A stretch of 64,000 bases of DNA from assembly GCA_017620885.1 (NCBI GenBank), contig JAGAUF010000085.1, forward strand, positions 1 to 64,000, given 5' to 3'. The position numbers were made by a program, and so were the translations under genes. Below, piece by piece: positions 42,738 through 51,243 of the stretch. The notes beneath the pieces were generated by a model. It did no database searches. It saw only the letters and a program-made list of their open reading frames with translations, and was not told the origin of the DNA. This stretch comes from Muribaculaceae bacterium. GTDB lineage: Bacteria; Bacteroidota; Bacteroidia; Bacteroidales; Muribaculaceae. Each line of letters starts with the position of its first letter. Position 1 is the stretch's first letter.

Positions 42738-43062
42738 ATTCGTAGTCTTTAGCGTAGTTATCGATAAAGTCGTCCGTCCACTTGATGTCGCTGAATTTGA
42801 GGCGAGCAATAGGGTCGAACGGTATTTCAGGGTGGTCGAACTCCAGAAGATAATCATGCCGACCTTCGTCGCCGCGCAGATTGCCGGTTATTCGTCTGCA
42901 CCCGGTAAGGTTCTTGCCCGGCGCGAAGCCTGTGTCTTCCTGGAAGTATCGGTTAGCCTCGTCCCAATCCTGATCTTCGGGGACATACAAGGCTAACATC
43001 ACGGCGGTGTTGCTGACATCTATCTTGCGGAGGTCAGCAAAAGGAATTGGAGTCGTGTTCAT
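42730..43062 (-). CDS. Hypothetical phage protein
   Basis: Start taken at MNTTPIPFADLRKI (110 residues) because it falls 1 bp after the preceding stop. Contains VMLALYVPEDQDWDEANRYF and LEFDHPEIPFDP. No motif recognised. Confidence 0.6.
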   Translation of the reverse strand: MNTTPIPFADLRKIDVSNTAVMLALYVPEDQDWDEANRYFQEDTGFAPGKNLTGCRRITGNLRGDEGRHDYLLEFDHPEIPFDPIARLKFSDIKWTDDFIDNYAKDYEYD

Positions 43063-43063
43063 A

Positions 43064-43491
43064 TCAGAGATTGTTATAGAGCCACTTTTTGTCCATGTCC
43101 GAAAGTTCAAGCCCCATTTTGATTTTGCGTTTGATGATGCCCTTTCGACCGATATATGTGTCGAGGAACTTTTCTACCTCCTGATCGACCTTGGGATTAT
43201 TTTTGTCGCAGAGCAGACGGACGATGAAGTCGGCCATTTCGGCTTTCAGTTCATGGAGACTTTCTATCGTCCCATTGGCTTCGTCCAGCAATCCCTTGTT
43301 GGTTTTGGCCTCTGACCGCGCTTTCATCGCAGAATGGCAGTTCTCGAATACGTCTATTCCGCAGTCAATCATAAAGTCCCTGCGAATGTTCTCGCACATA
43401 GCGTCGATGGTCTCCGGCTTAAATACCTGCGCGAAGTAGGTATCTCCCTTGAGAGACTGGAGAATCTTAATTTCTTGTGATGCGTCTCCAT
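43064..43491 (-). pseudogene. Phage gene with apparent 5' frameshift or unusual start
   Basis: The well-formed reading frame continues upstream of the ATG at 43399: EIKILQSLKGDTYFAQVFKP, then ETIDAMCENIRRDF. That part resembles a Bacteroides phage protein family that normally starts near EIKILQSLKGDTYF. No ATG, GTG or TTG opens it; the only ATG (43491, 4 bp after the upstream stop) is in another frame. One missing base between 43491 and about 43470 would explain this, as would programmed frameshifting. A shorter product from 43399 (111 residues) is possible. Confidence 0.55.
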
Positions 43492-43495
43492 TATG

Positions 43496-43837
43496 TTAGG
43501 CTGCTATGGTTAATAATTCCTTTTCCATATCGGCGAGGAAAGCCTGACGTTCTGCTTCGCAGATGAATCGGTTCACGATATATGTTGCCTTCCCGAAAAC
43601 ATCGAGTAGCTTCTTGACAACCTTGTGGGAGGCTACGGCGATTACCGTTGAGGGCTTCTGCCCGTCTGAGGTCCATACGCAATCGCCGGTTTTCCAACCG
43701 TGGCACTGTTCGCGAATTCCCAGCCCACCTTCCGAGGTCTTGAATATTATCACGTTCTTACCGTCGAGCTCGGAGTCTGTCATGTCGAGCCATTCTTTCA
43801 TTTCTCGGTAGTAGAGAGTGATTTTCTTTAGCTTCAT
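43496..43837 (-). CDS. Hypothetical phage protein, first gene after cassette 4
   Basis: Start at MKLKKITLYYREMKEW (113 residues) lies downstream of the cassette 4 promoter; the longer frame would begin within the promoter leader. Contains SEGGLGIREQCHGWKTGD and a helical C terminus. Unknown role. Confidence 0.65.
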   Translation of the reverse strand: MKLKKITLYYREMKEWLDMTDSELDGKNVIIFKTSEGGLGIREQCHGWKTGDCVWTSDGQKPSTVIAVASHKVVKKLLDVFGKATYIVNRFICEAERQAFLADMEKELLTIAA

Positions 43838-43849
43838 CGTTCTTTGAGT

Positions 43850-43933
43850 TTTGATTAAACATCTTATTTGCATATACAAAAGTAATCAAAAATAATCATA
43901 TACGCAAATTTTAGAGCATTTATTTTAATCAAA
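43850..43933 (-). promoter_or_regulatory. Promoter/operator cassette 4
   Basis: Minus-strand TACTTTTG (43877-43884), TTTG (43905-43908), spacer 20 bp. Perfect inverted arms TTTGATTAAA (43850) and TTTAATCAAA (43924), 74 bp apart. Drives 43837 to 38461. Confidence 0.85.
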
Positions 43934-43968
43934 TCTGCAATTTTTCGGGTATTTGATAGTAAGGTAAA

Positions 43969-43994
43969 GGGGCGCACCCAAGCGGATACGCCCC
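43969..43994 (-). terminator. Terminator of the ParB-like operon
   Basis: GGGGCG/CGCCCC with a 14-nt loop, 7 bp after the stop at 44001, followed by TTTACC on the minus strand. Confidence 0.6.
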
Positions 43995-44000
43995 GAATAG

Positions 44001-44261
44001 TTAGAGGTCAACGGAATCAATAGAGGGGTTGACGGGTTCTTTCGATACCAGAAGAGCTCCATTTTTGATGTCGCACTGCCGGCCCATGCCATAATATCCC
44101 GTGAGACTTTTGTAGCCCCAATCGGAAATAATGCCTTTCTCAAGCATTTTATCGGCAAACTCCGTGAAGTGTTCCTCATCAGAAAATATACCGATGGTAC
44201 GCAGGCTGCTCGTAGTGAGCCAGGGGTCGCCCGCTTGAAGAACTATTACTTCGCCGTCCAT
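44001..44261 (-). CDS. Small phage protein
   Basis: An 86-residue protein with GDPWLTTSSLRTIGIFSDEE and GYKSLTGYYGMGRQCD. It overlaps its upstream neighbour by 16 bp and ends the unit started at cassette 5. Not recognised. Confidence 0.6.
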   Translation of the reverse strand: MDGEVIVLQAGDPWLTTSSLRTIGIFSDEEHFTEFADKMLEKGIISDWGYKSLTGYYGMGRQCDIKNGALLVSKEPVNPSIDSVDL

Positions 44262-44848
44262 TGCTTGTATATTTTATATTTCTCTTGAGGACTCATGGCA
44301 TCCCATTTCATCAGAGCGTCGCGGGGGATTCTCTCGCCGAGGATTCGGAGTTGGGATTCCATAGGCTGGTCGAGCATCCAATCATCGGCTTGCTCGGCCT
44401 TGACGGTCCACCGATAGTCCTCGAATTGCTTCTTAAGCTCGGCGAGATTGATAGTGCTCAGGACATCGGCAATCTCCTGAACAGTCGGTGCGGATTCCCA
44501 CTTGTAGGTGGTATATAGTTCGCTGAACTGCGCTTCACCATCGAGAATGAGGGCAATCGGCATATACCGACTACCGATTTCTCCGAAGACAGCCATGTGC
44601 CGGAAATTGAGGATGCAGCAGATCACATCCACTTGAACCGGCTCGATGTCGGCGTTATCCCATGTCGTGAATGTGGTCTCTCCGTCGCCTTGAATTCTGA
44701 AAAGACCAGTGATAACCATGTCGCCTTTCTCGAAGACCTTCGATACGAAGTCTTTCGCCGCAGACATGGGGGACATTGGCCCGGAGAGCGCAATGTTATA
44801 CGACTCGGTGTGGTGCCATTGAGTCAGTTTATGTAATGCTAATTTCAT
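44246..44848 (-). CDS. Hypothetical phage protein
   Basis: A 200-residue protein, mixed beta in the first half (KGDMVITGLFRIQGDGET) and helical in the second (TVQEIADVLSTINLAELKKQ). It lies downstream of the ParB-like gene and could be its partner. Not recognised. Confidence 0.6.
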   Translation of the reverse strand: MKLALHKLTQWHHTESYNIALSGPMSPMSAAKDFVSKVFEKGDMVITGLFRIQGDGETTFTTWDNADIEPVQVDVICCILNFRHMAVFGEIGSRYMPIALILDGEAQFSELYTTYKWESAPTVQEIADVLSTINLAELKKQFEDYRWTVKAEQADDWMLDQPMESQLRILGERIPRDALMKWDAMSPQEKYKIYKQWTAK

Positions 44849-44908
44849 TTGGGAAATAGGGTTAGGGTGCGAGCGAGGTTGCCCGCACCCATGAATGAGA
44901 TTGATGAT

Positions 44909-46804
44909 TTATTCTTCTTTGTCGGTGTCTTCGGCTGCTTCGGTAGCGTCAGGGGTTTCTTCGGCTTCCTCGTTGGAGTCAGCCTCGGCCGATTCTTCGG
45001 GCGCGTCCGGAACGCTGGGGGCTTCGGTTTCCTCAACCTCGGCGTTCTCCGTAGGTTCGGCCTCACCGGCGTCGGCTACTTCTTCGGAGACCTCATTGGT
45101 GGGCGCGTCGGGAGTCTCGTCAGGCTCCGCGTCAGGGGTAACGGCGGCCTGCGATTGGATTTCTTTCTCGTTTTCCTCGCGGAGTTCGTCGATCTTAGCC
45201 TGGATGCCGGCCTTCGACTGGCTATATCTTGCGTCGAGCTGTTTGGCAATCTCTTCGACGTTGTGGGCGTAGCGATCCTCCATGACGGCAGAGAGCATAT
45301 CTGCCAACTCCGGCGAAAAGTTCACGCTCTTCTCGGAGAGGATTGAGCGAATAAATTCACGGGCGATTGCATTGAAGTTCTTTTCGACAGATTTTCCGGC
45401 TTCGCGGAAGTCTTTGGCTTGGGCTTCGCCACATCCGATGGATTCCTTGAACGCTACTGGGAGACGTTTGAGAATGAGCGCCCGGAAGATGAGTGATTCG
45501 ACCGGAGAGAGGTCGGTATTGAGCGTGGAATACTCGGCCGATTCCATGAATGAGCGCTGGCGTTCCACAAACTCTTCCTTGCGGTGTTCGTTGGCTTCGT
45601 GGAGCTTAACCTTGAGTTCGGAAATACGGCGGTTGTTGTCGGCGAGCTTGTTGCCGGCAAACGGCTCTTCCTCGGTGTCGGGCACATAGTAAACATACTT
45701 GGTTTCGCCGCTAAGAAGTCCGCTGAAGCATATCTCGTAGACTGGGGTGATGGTGCCGTCCTTGAGATTGTCGTTGAACACGGCGCGGACCTTGTCGTAA
45801 TTGGCCTTGCGGATGGCGTAGGTTTCTTCGTCTTTATACTGTGCGGGGTCAGGTGCGACCGGCTCAGCTACATACTGACGGTTGCCGAGACCCGATACAA
45901 CCAGCCCATATTCGTCGGCGGCCTGCAGGAGCGCTTCGTTCTCGGCATAATCACCGGCGAACACGAGCTTGATGCCATTCTTGGAGGCTTCCTTGGCTTC
46001 GCGGAAGATGGCTTCGCGGACCTTGGCGAGGAAGCATTCACGCTTCATGCAACGCGGGGTGCTGACGTCGCGGGCATTGTCGGGATTGTTGGCGGTGTTG
46101 AGGGGGCACTTGTCGCAGGCGCCTGCACCGGCGAGGGTGTCGTCTGTGAGACTGAATCGGGCCGTAGACAGATGGTTCATGACGTACTCGTCTATCATTT
46201 CGTGGAGCTGTGGCATGTTGGGGAATTTGTAGGGCCAACGCTCACGGCTTGCCTCGGTAAAACACGAGTCGTAGAGTGTCTGCTGTTGCTCGGCCGGCAA
46301 CTTGCAGATGTCGAGAAGATGCGTCAGGACTAGAACGCCGTCGCGCATGAGCTTGACGAACGGCTCGATGGTGTTGTGGAGCTGGATGCGTCCGGAAACG
46401 AAACTTGTGCTCTTGCCGAGCATCTTAGCCATTTCCACGACTGTGATTGTACCATCGGAATAGAGCCGGTTGAGGGCGGCGGCTTCTTCCATCGGGTCGA
46501 TGTCCTTGCGCTGGAGGTTCTCGATGATCATGCAAGCGAAAGCCTGCTTGTCGTTGAGTTCCTTGACGACGGCCTGGATGTCCTTGGCTCCGATGAGCTG
46601 GCAGGCGCGGAAACGGCGCTCACCACACACGATTTCATACTTGGAGTCTTTTTTGTTGCCGATTTTGCGGAGAGTGATGGGTTGGATGAGACCATTCTCC
46701 TTGATGCTCTGTGCTAGTTCTTCGAGTTCTTCCTGATTGAACGTCTTGCGAGGATTGAGTTCGCTGGGAACAATCTCGCTGAGTGCGATATTTCTTACTT
46801 GCAT
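44909..46804 (-). CDS. ParB/Spo0J-like DNA-binding protein with long acidic tail
   Basis: A 631-residue protein, about twice the usual ParB length. Residues 5-95 are the ParB/sulfiredoxin domain with ELNPRKTF, ENGLIQPI, GERRFRA and the conserved IIENLQRKDI; residues 100-180 form the helix-turn-helix (TITVVEMAKMLGKSTSFVSG). A middle region holds Cys pairs (GACDKCPLN; STPRCMKRECF), possibly metal-binding. The last ~110 residues are extremely Glu/Asp-rich. ParB domains bind CTP and load on parS sites. No ParA gene is adjacent, so a regulatory or DNA-organising role is as likely as partition. Confidence 0.85.
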   Translation of the reverse strand: MQVRNIALSEIVPSELNPRKTFNQEELEELAQSIKENGLIQPITLRKIGNKKDSKYEIVCGERRFRACQLIGAKDIQAVVKELNDKQAFACMIIENLQRKDIDPMEEAAALNRLYSDGTITVVEMAKMLGKSTSFVSGRIQLHNTIEPFVKLMRDGVLVLTHLLDICKLPAEQQQTLYDSCFTEASRERWPYKFPNMPQLHEMIDEYVMNHLSTARFSLTDDTLAGAGACDKCPLNTANNPDNARDVSTPRCMKRECFLAKVREAIFREAKEASKNGIKLVFAGDYAENEALLQAADEYGLVVSGLGNRQYVAEPVAPDPAQYKDEETYAIRKANYDKVRAVFNDNLKDGTITPVYEICFSGLLSGETKYVYYVPDTEEEPFAGNKLADNNRRISELKVKLHEANEHRKEEFVERQRSFMESAEYSTLNTDLSPVESLIFRALILKRLPVAFKESIGCGEAQAKDFREAGKSVEKNFNAIAREFIRSILSEKSVNFSPELADMLSAVMEDRYAHNVEEIAKQLDARYSQSKAGIQAKIDELREENEKEIQSQAAVTPDAEPDETPDAPTNEVSEEVADAGEAEPTENAEVEETEAPSVPDAPEESAEADSNEEAEETPDATEAAEDTDKEE

Positions 46805-46841
46805 TTTATTGATATTTAATTTTGAGTGATTCTATTGCTGA

Positions 46842-47474
46842 TTAGTCAAGCCACGCCATCGGGTCTTCCACCGGCTTGGGCTTCCAACCCTCGAACACGA
46901 ACTGGTTGATGAGGTTCTCGAGAGTGAGAACTACGGGACAGTCATCGGCACGGGGCGCGTCGACCTTGGCTTCTTCCACCATCATGGGCATAAGCAGCGC
47001 GGATATATTCTTGGACTTGATGACGGCGGCGTTGGCTTCAGGAGTCTGAAATATCTCGGCTGACTTGATTTCCGGCGTAAGAGCGAAGAGATTGAGCAGG
47101 GTGGAGAGATATTTGATGGAGAGACCCTTTCCGCGTATCACTACCACATCCTTATCTGTGAAGCCGGGCTGACGGGTAAACCATGCGCAGGCTTTCTGGA
47201 GTTGGGCGAGGTCTATGCGCGGGTGGTAGTGGCTCATGCGTTCCTTTGACGGGAACACACGCTTGTAGTTGGGGAATGTACCCTTGATTTCCTCTCCGGC
47301 GACGTCGAGGATCTTGCCGGCGTGCTTGGGATTGGCGTGGTGGTACACCACAAGAATGTGCGTGTCAGTTGCAACACAGCAGTCGTTGTCGAAGAACACT
47401 CCCGTCATGGTCGGGCGGACGGGGTCCTTGCTTACGATGGTTGAGTACATCGCTTTGATAATCTTCTTTTCCAT
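46842..47474 (-). CDS. Sliding-clamp-like phage protein
   Basis: A 210-residue protein. The string CVATDTHILVVYHH resembles the VxTDxHRL region of DNA polymerase III beta clamps, followed by IKGTFPNYKRVFP, close to the FPNYxxxxP of the same family. Length corresponds to about two of three clamp domains. A role as processivity clamp or anti-clamp decoy is possible. Directly upstream of the ParB-like gene (37 bp). Confidence 0.55.
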   Translation of the reverse strand: MEKKIIKAMYSTIVSKDPVRPTMTGVFFDNDCCVATDTHILVVYHHANPKHAGKILDVAGEEIKGTFPNYKRVFPSKERMSHYHPRIDLAQLQKACAWFTRQPGFTDKDVVVIRGKGLSIKYLSTLLNLFALTPEIKSAEIFQTPEANAAVIKSKNISALLMPMMVEEAKVDAPRADDCPVVLTLENLINQFVFEGWKPKPVEDPMAWLD

Positions 47475-47492
47475 GTTCGGATGATTATGTTG

Positions 47493-47726
47493 TTAAAAAA
47501 TAGGATGAATTTCGTAGTTTGCAGGATTCTCGTAGAAGTCCTTATTGCGCAGGTAATGGTCGGCACTTTTATATCGCCAATACTCGTCCCTGAATTGCTC
47601 ATTTGCGATGGGGAACACACGTTCCATCATGAAAGCATCATGATCCATCGCTTCGGGAACATTCACGCGACAGAGGAATTCCTTGACGCAACGGAGATAC
47701 TTTTTCTTTTCGTTTTGTGCGCTCAT
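47493..47726 (-). CDS. Small phage protein
   Basis: A 77-residue protein, basic at the start (MSAQNEKKKYLRCVKEF), aromatic-rich at the end. Follows the hairpin at 47748. Unknown role. Confidence 0.6.
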   Translation of the reverse strand: MSAQNEKKKYLRCVKEFLCRVNVPEAMDHDAFMMERVFPIANEQFRDEYWRYKSADHYLRNKDFYENPANYEIHPIF

Positions 47727-47747
47727 GTTTGCGTAGGGGTGTGAAGT

Positions 47748-47775
47748 ATTAGGCCCCGCCGAAGCAGGGCCTAAT
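47748..47775 (-). terminator. Intra-operon hairpin
   Basis: A perfect 9-bp stem ATTAGGCCC/GGGCCTAAT and a 10-nt loop between the first gene behind cassette 5 and the following genes. No strong U tract, so probably an attenuator or processing site. Confidence 0.6.
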
Positions 47776-47789
47776 ATGAAGTGTAGTTC

Positions 47790-48008
47790 TTATAACTCGT
47801 TTTCTACTTCTGTAATAGTCATCGAGTTTAACTCGGACTCACTCACTCCATTTTTCATACAGAAGTTGCGAAACTTTTCGGGGTTGTGGGTATTGAGGAT
47901 GTAGAACGTTCCGTAGTCGTAGGCGAACTTGACGTTCAGTGCCATCAGGAGGTTTGCCATACTCTGTTTGGCGTTCTCTATTTTGAGGATTTTGTCTTTC
48001 TTTATCAT
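47790..48008 (-). CDS. Small phage protein, first gene after cassette 5
   Basis: A 72-residue helical basic protein (MIKKDKILKIENAKQSMANL), isolated from the downstream genes by a hairpin, so likely made in larger amounts. No motif recognised. Confidence 0.6.
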   Translation of the reverse strand: MIKKDKILKIENAKQSMANLLMALNVKFAYDYGTFYILNTHNPEKFRNFCMKNGVSESELNSMTITEVENEL

Positions 48009-48020
48009 GGTCTTTTCGGT

Positions 48021-48105
48021 TTTGATTAAATCATCTTATTTGCATATACAAAAGTAGCAATAAATAATCACATACGCAAATTTTAGAGCAATTATTTTAA
48101 TCGCA
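48021..48105 (-). promoter_or_regulatory. Promoter/operator cassette 5
   Basis: Minus-strand TACTTTTG (48049-48056), TTTG (48077-48080), spacer 20 bp. Arms TTTGATTAAA (48021) and TTTAATCGCA (48096), 75 bp apart; the distal arm has two changes. Drives 48008 to 44001. Confidence 0.85.
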
Positions 48106-48194
48106 TCTGCAAGATTTTTAGTGACTTACGCATAAATAATGATGCAGCCGTATCTCACGATAAAGCTGCACCTTTGTTATTAACTTACTTCGTT

Positions 48195-48458
48195 TTAATC
48201 ACCCTCACGGGATTTATTCTTCTGGAGATACTTTTGGTAGTAAGTCTCGTGAATCTCCTTTTCATAGTCAGAACAATCACTTTCGTAGATTGTATGCTTG
48301 TCGTAGATAAATCTAATGCCGGCGGGGTGTTCCCGGCCGAGCCATTTATCATGCTCGTATTCCTGGTTGTCGAGGTCTTCCCAAGAAGTACCGATGAATG
48401 TTTGCACACAATCAGAGTAATATGGGTCTATGGCCTCGTACCATACTTTGCGTACCAT
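48195..48458 (-). CDS. Hypothetical phage protein
   Basis: An 87-residue protein rich in Tyr, Asp and Glu (FIYDKHTIYESDCSDYEKEI). Last gene of the long unit starting at cassette 6. Not recognised. Confidence 0.6.
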   Translation of the reverse strand: MVRKVWYEAIDPYYSDCVQTFIGTSWEDLDNQEYEHDKWLGREHPAGIRFIYDKHTIYESDCSDYEKEIHETYYQKYLQKNKSREGD

Positions 48459-48462
48459 ACAG

Positions 48463-48666
48463 TCAGTCTTCAGTAAGGTATTTGTCCTGATTCCCCAGAA
48501 GATTCATGTTCTCGCGCAGTATTCCGGCGATGTCGGTCCAATGCTCGTTCTCAAGACGACCGCCTGACGCTAAAATCTCGCGGTTACGCTGGAGTCCGGC
48601 AATGAGTTGGTCGATGCAGGAAATCATAGCGTTCCTTGCTTCGGTGGGTGTTATTTCGTTTGCCAT
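48463..48666 (-). CDS. Small helical phage protein
   Basis: A 67-residue helical protein (TEARNAMISCIDQLIAGLQR, then NREILASGGRLENEHW). It overlaps the YopX-type gene by 16 bp. Function unknown. Confidence 0.6.
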   Translation of the reverse strand: MANEITPTEARNAMISCIDQLIAGLQRNREILASGGRLENEHWTDIAGILRENMNLLGNQDKYLTED

Positions 48667-49073
48667 TTTATTAGAATTTCGGGGTTATCGTGTATGTTAC
48701 CTACCACTTTCATGGAAGGATATTGCCTAAGCATATCGCCTAAAGGGCACGTTCCCAGCAATGGCCCTTCGGTGTGGGTATGTTCGATGAGGCAAAACGC
48801 GCATTGCTTCTCGTTGTACCTCACTTCGAGAGGAATCGTTGCCACCGAAGGTTCAATGAGAATATCGCCCTCGTAAATTTCCTTCTTGTCGCAGTCTGTC
48901 TTGCCGGTAAACTGTCCGACGGTGCCAACCTGAGCCTGCATGTACTCTCGGCCGAAACCGTGATCGACAATAATGCTCTCGGTTGTACACCCACTTATCT
49001 GCTCCTGGAGTAACGAGCCGTAGACCCATTCTCCATCGCCTATGTGCTTGCCTCTGAATTTAATCGTTCCCAT
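48651..49073 (-). CDS. YopX family protein
   Basis: A 140-residue protein with the YopX fold markers: IKFRGKHIGDGEWVYGSL at the N terminus, VGTVGQFTGKTDCDKKEIYE followed by GDIL in the centre, and VVGNIHDNPEIL at the C terminus. YopX proteins are widespread in phages; no biochemical role is established. A second family member is at 49363. Confidence 0.85.
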   Translation of the reverse strand: MGTIKFRGKHIGDGEWVYGSLLQEQISGCTTESIIVDHGFGREYMQAQVGTVGQFTGKTDCDKKEIYEGDILIEPSVATIPLEVRYNEKQCAFCLIEHTHTEGPLLGTCPLGDMLRQYPSMKVVGNIHDNPEILIKWQTK

Positions 49074-49370
49074 TTATTTCTTTTTTCGTTTGAATAGATT
49101 CTTGAATCTTTGCCATTTCGATAAAGGAATTTCTTGCTTGGCAAAGTCTATACTGATATGTATGATTGTTCCTGGCTCTTTAATAACCGGGATTGCGAGA
49201 CAGTCAGACAAATATATGAATCTCTCATTTTTGATATGATCCCGCGAGACTTCTGATAAGTAACCATACCTTATTTCGCCTAATCGAACGCGCTCCATTA
49301 TTTTATCATTTTCAGACTGGAGGTCAACTTTAGACATTTCAGATATGATTCTCTCTAAATCGTTATTCAT
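49074..49370 (-). CDS. Hypothetical phage protein
   Basis: A 98-residue protein, helical and acidic at the start, strongly basic at the end (FKNLFKRKKK). Between two YopX genes. Not recognised. Confidence 0.6.
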   Translation of the reverse strand: MNNDLERIISEMSKVDLQSENDKIMERVRLGEIRYGYLSEVSRDHIKNERFIYLSDCLAIPVIKEPGTIIHISIDFAKQEIPLSKWQRFKNLFKRKKK

Positions 49371-49791
49371 TCGATGCTCCTTTCAACAATTCGGGATTAT
49401 CATGGATGTTGCCTATCACCTCCAAGTCCTTTAATGGGTTATTGTTTCCGAAGAATGTTGAACAAACTCCATTTGGAGAAGTTGCATAAGCAACGCAGAG
49501 GGCGAAAGCCAAGCTGTCATAGGTAATCACATCAATAGTTCCCTTTTTATTTCTCACGATGTCGCCCACATAGATTTCCTTTCCGTTCTTGTCGGGCAAA
49601 CCCGTGAACTGTCCTACGGTTCCAGATTCTACCTTTACTGCGATGATTGTAATTTTTCTGTCATCGTTATCTTCTATCGTTGTTTCACTCGTCGCATGGT
49701 AGATGAAATACCTGCCTTGATTTTCTATTAGATCGCCGTATACCCACGCGCCATTGTCGACGCGCTTCCCTCTAAATTTATATTTCCTCAT
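49363..49791 (-). CDS. YopX family protein (second copy)
   Basis: Start taken at MRKYKFRGKRVDNG, the family's usual beginning, giving 142 residues. It has GAWVYGDL, GTVGQFTGLPDKNGKEIYVG and VIGNIHDNPELL. It is clearly diverged from the neighbour at 48651, so the pair is an old duplication or separate acquisitions. Overlaps the upstream gene by 14 bp. Confidence 0.85.
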   Translation of the reverse strand: MRKYKFRGKRVDNGAWVYGDLIENQGRYFIYHATSETTIEDNDDRKITIIAVKVESGTVGQFTGLPDKNGKEIYVGDIVRNKKGTIDVITYDSLAFALCVAYATSPNGVCSTFFGNNNPLKDLEVIGNIHDNPELLKGASNE

Positions 49792-50095
49792 AGTTATCGT
49801 AGTTTTCGGGGCGTTTGACATAGATGGATGCCTCGATGGTATTCACATAGGGGTCGCTGTCATTGATTGTAAATAGTATGATTCTCCGCTTCAGGAGTTC
49901 TCCGGCCAAGAGTTGGGCGGTTCTGAAACGTACACGGTCGAAGTCTATGAACTGCGCTCCTTTCGGATACTGGAGCCCGGCTCTCATTAGCAGAAGGTCT
50001 CCCACTTTTACAGACAGAGCCGGCAATTGGATTTCCTTTGACGGAGCCAATTTATTGGCCCATCTGCGGAGGATTTTAGCTATTATCTTTTTCAT
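49778..50095 (-). CDS. Hypothetical basic phage protein
   Basis: A 105-residue protein with basic helix at the start (MKKIIAKILRRWANKLAPSK) and beta-like rest. May associate with membrane or nucleic acid. Not recognised. Confidence 0.6.
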   Translation of the reverse strand: MKKIIAKILRRWANKLAPSKEIQLPALSVKVGDLLLMRAGLQYPKGAQFIDFDRVRFRTAQLLAGELLKRRIILFTINDSDPYVNTIEASIYVKRPENYDNYEEI

Positions 50096-50273
50096 TTCTG
50101 TATTGTTTTATTTTGTACTTATGATAGTCGTAGGCAACGTGGTTCATGAATGTGCAGACGACGTAGAATATCGCCCAACCATAGCTGTGGTGGAAGATGT
50201 CATTGACAGCCAATCCCGCACATAACAATGCGAGTACGAGGCTGTAATTCTTCATGAAGATGTGATATTTCAT
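50076..50273 (-). CDS. Small membrane protein
   Basis: A 65-residue protein with two hydrophobic segments (NYSLVLALLCAGLAV and WAIFYVVCTFMNHVA) and a charged tail. ATGA overlap with the upstream gene supports it. An inner-membrane role is likely, function unknown. Confidence 0.6.
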   Translation of the reverse strand: MKYHIFMKNYSLVLALLCAGLAVNDIFHHSYGWAIFYVVCTFMNHVAYDYHKYKIKQYRNEKDNS

Positions 50274-50629
50274 TTGATTCTAATAGTTACTTCACATTCT
50301 ATCGGATCTGACTGCCATGAGATTTGCGGATAGGCTGTGCGCTTCAGCTCTCGAAACTGCTTTCCAAGCCAATAGCCATGACCTGGAAGTTGTCCCGGGC
50401 ACCGAATCGGTTTTTCAGAGAACGCAATCAAACCTCCGTCTTCTTCGCGGGCGACCCATATTGTACCAACTTTATATTCTGTCTCTGGTATGGGGATTCC
50501 TCCATTCCGAAAGTCGAGTTCTTTCGGGTAGAACCAACGGCCCTGCTCATCGACATAACCATCGTACCCGCTTTGTCTCGTAGGATAGAAACTCTTAATT
50601 TCTCCAGTTGCAATTACTCTCGCTTTCAT
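50270..50629 (-). CDS. Hypothetical phage protein with small beta domain
   Basis: A 119-residue protein starting MKARVIATGEIKSFYPTRQS with GYVDEQGRWFYPKELDF; SH3-like beta pattern and aromatic-rich. Common sort of phage accessory protein; role unknown. Confidence 0.6.
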   Translation of the reverse strand: MKARVIATGEIKSFYPTRQSGYDGYVDEQGRWFYPKELDFRNGGIPIPETEYKVGTIWVAREEDGGLIAFSEKPIRCPGQLPGHGYWLGKQFRELKRTAYPQISWQSDPIECEVTIRIK

Positions 50630-51186
50630 AATTCTGATTCTATTTTGTCATAGTCTGCCACAAAATCGTAGCACTCGCTATCGTCTTTTCCGAACGTATC
50701 GTAAAAACAATTTACAGAACTCCAATTTATGCCGATAGAATGTATTGCCGGCGTTGACGCAATGAGCGACTCTATTGACGCAATCAAATCCGAGAAGGCT
50801 TTCACAACACCCTCCCCGTTATTTTCTTTGACATATTCTCTCCACGCTTTACGCACTCTTGGGAAGTCTTTAGCGAGGAAATACGCCTTATCCATCATAG
50901 ACTGCATGGTGAGACGTTCAGCCGACGTTACTTTGCCTGAGAGCTGGAGATCCCATATTTCTTGCATTGGCATATCTCCTTCGCCATTCCAGAACATTGT
51001 CGCCACGAAGCGATTGTTATATTCGCGAAGCGCATAATCCGATGGGTACGACGGAAGATATTTGCGCTCCATATAGTGCATGAAGCACATCCACGAGGCG
51101 TGTGAGCCCCATGTTGAGTGGTGCGCATCATACCACTTGCGAGGAGATTTATCCGAAGCTTTGGTGTAGAATAGTTCTATTGCCAT
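50626..51186 (-). CDS. Hypothetical phage protein
   Basis: A 186-residue helical protein with Trp/Met-rich start (WYDAHHSTWGSHASWMCFMH) and a Ser/Asp-rich C terminus. No motif recognised. A 57-bp gap separates it from the upstream gene. Confidence 0.6.
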   Translation of the reverse strand: MAIELFYTKASDKSPRKWYDAHHSTWGSHASWMCFMHYMERKYLPSYPSDYALREYNNRFVATMFWNGEGDMPMQEIWDLQLSGKVTSAERLTMQSMMDKAYFLAKDFPRVRKAWREYVKENNGEGVVKAFSDLIASIESLIASTPAIHSIGINWSSVNCFYDTFGKDDSECYDFVADYDKIESEL

Positions 51187-51243
51187 AGTCTATCGCGCTT
51201 AAGGTTGCGAAGTATCAGTGTTATTAGTATCATGCTTGGGTCT

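Noticed and set aside
48143..48170. Hairpin TGCAGC/GCTGCA as terminator of the unit ending at 48195
   Set aside because: Short stem, 16-nt loop, no U tract on the minus strand.
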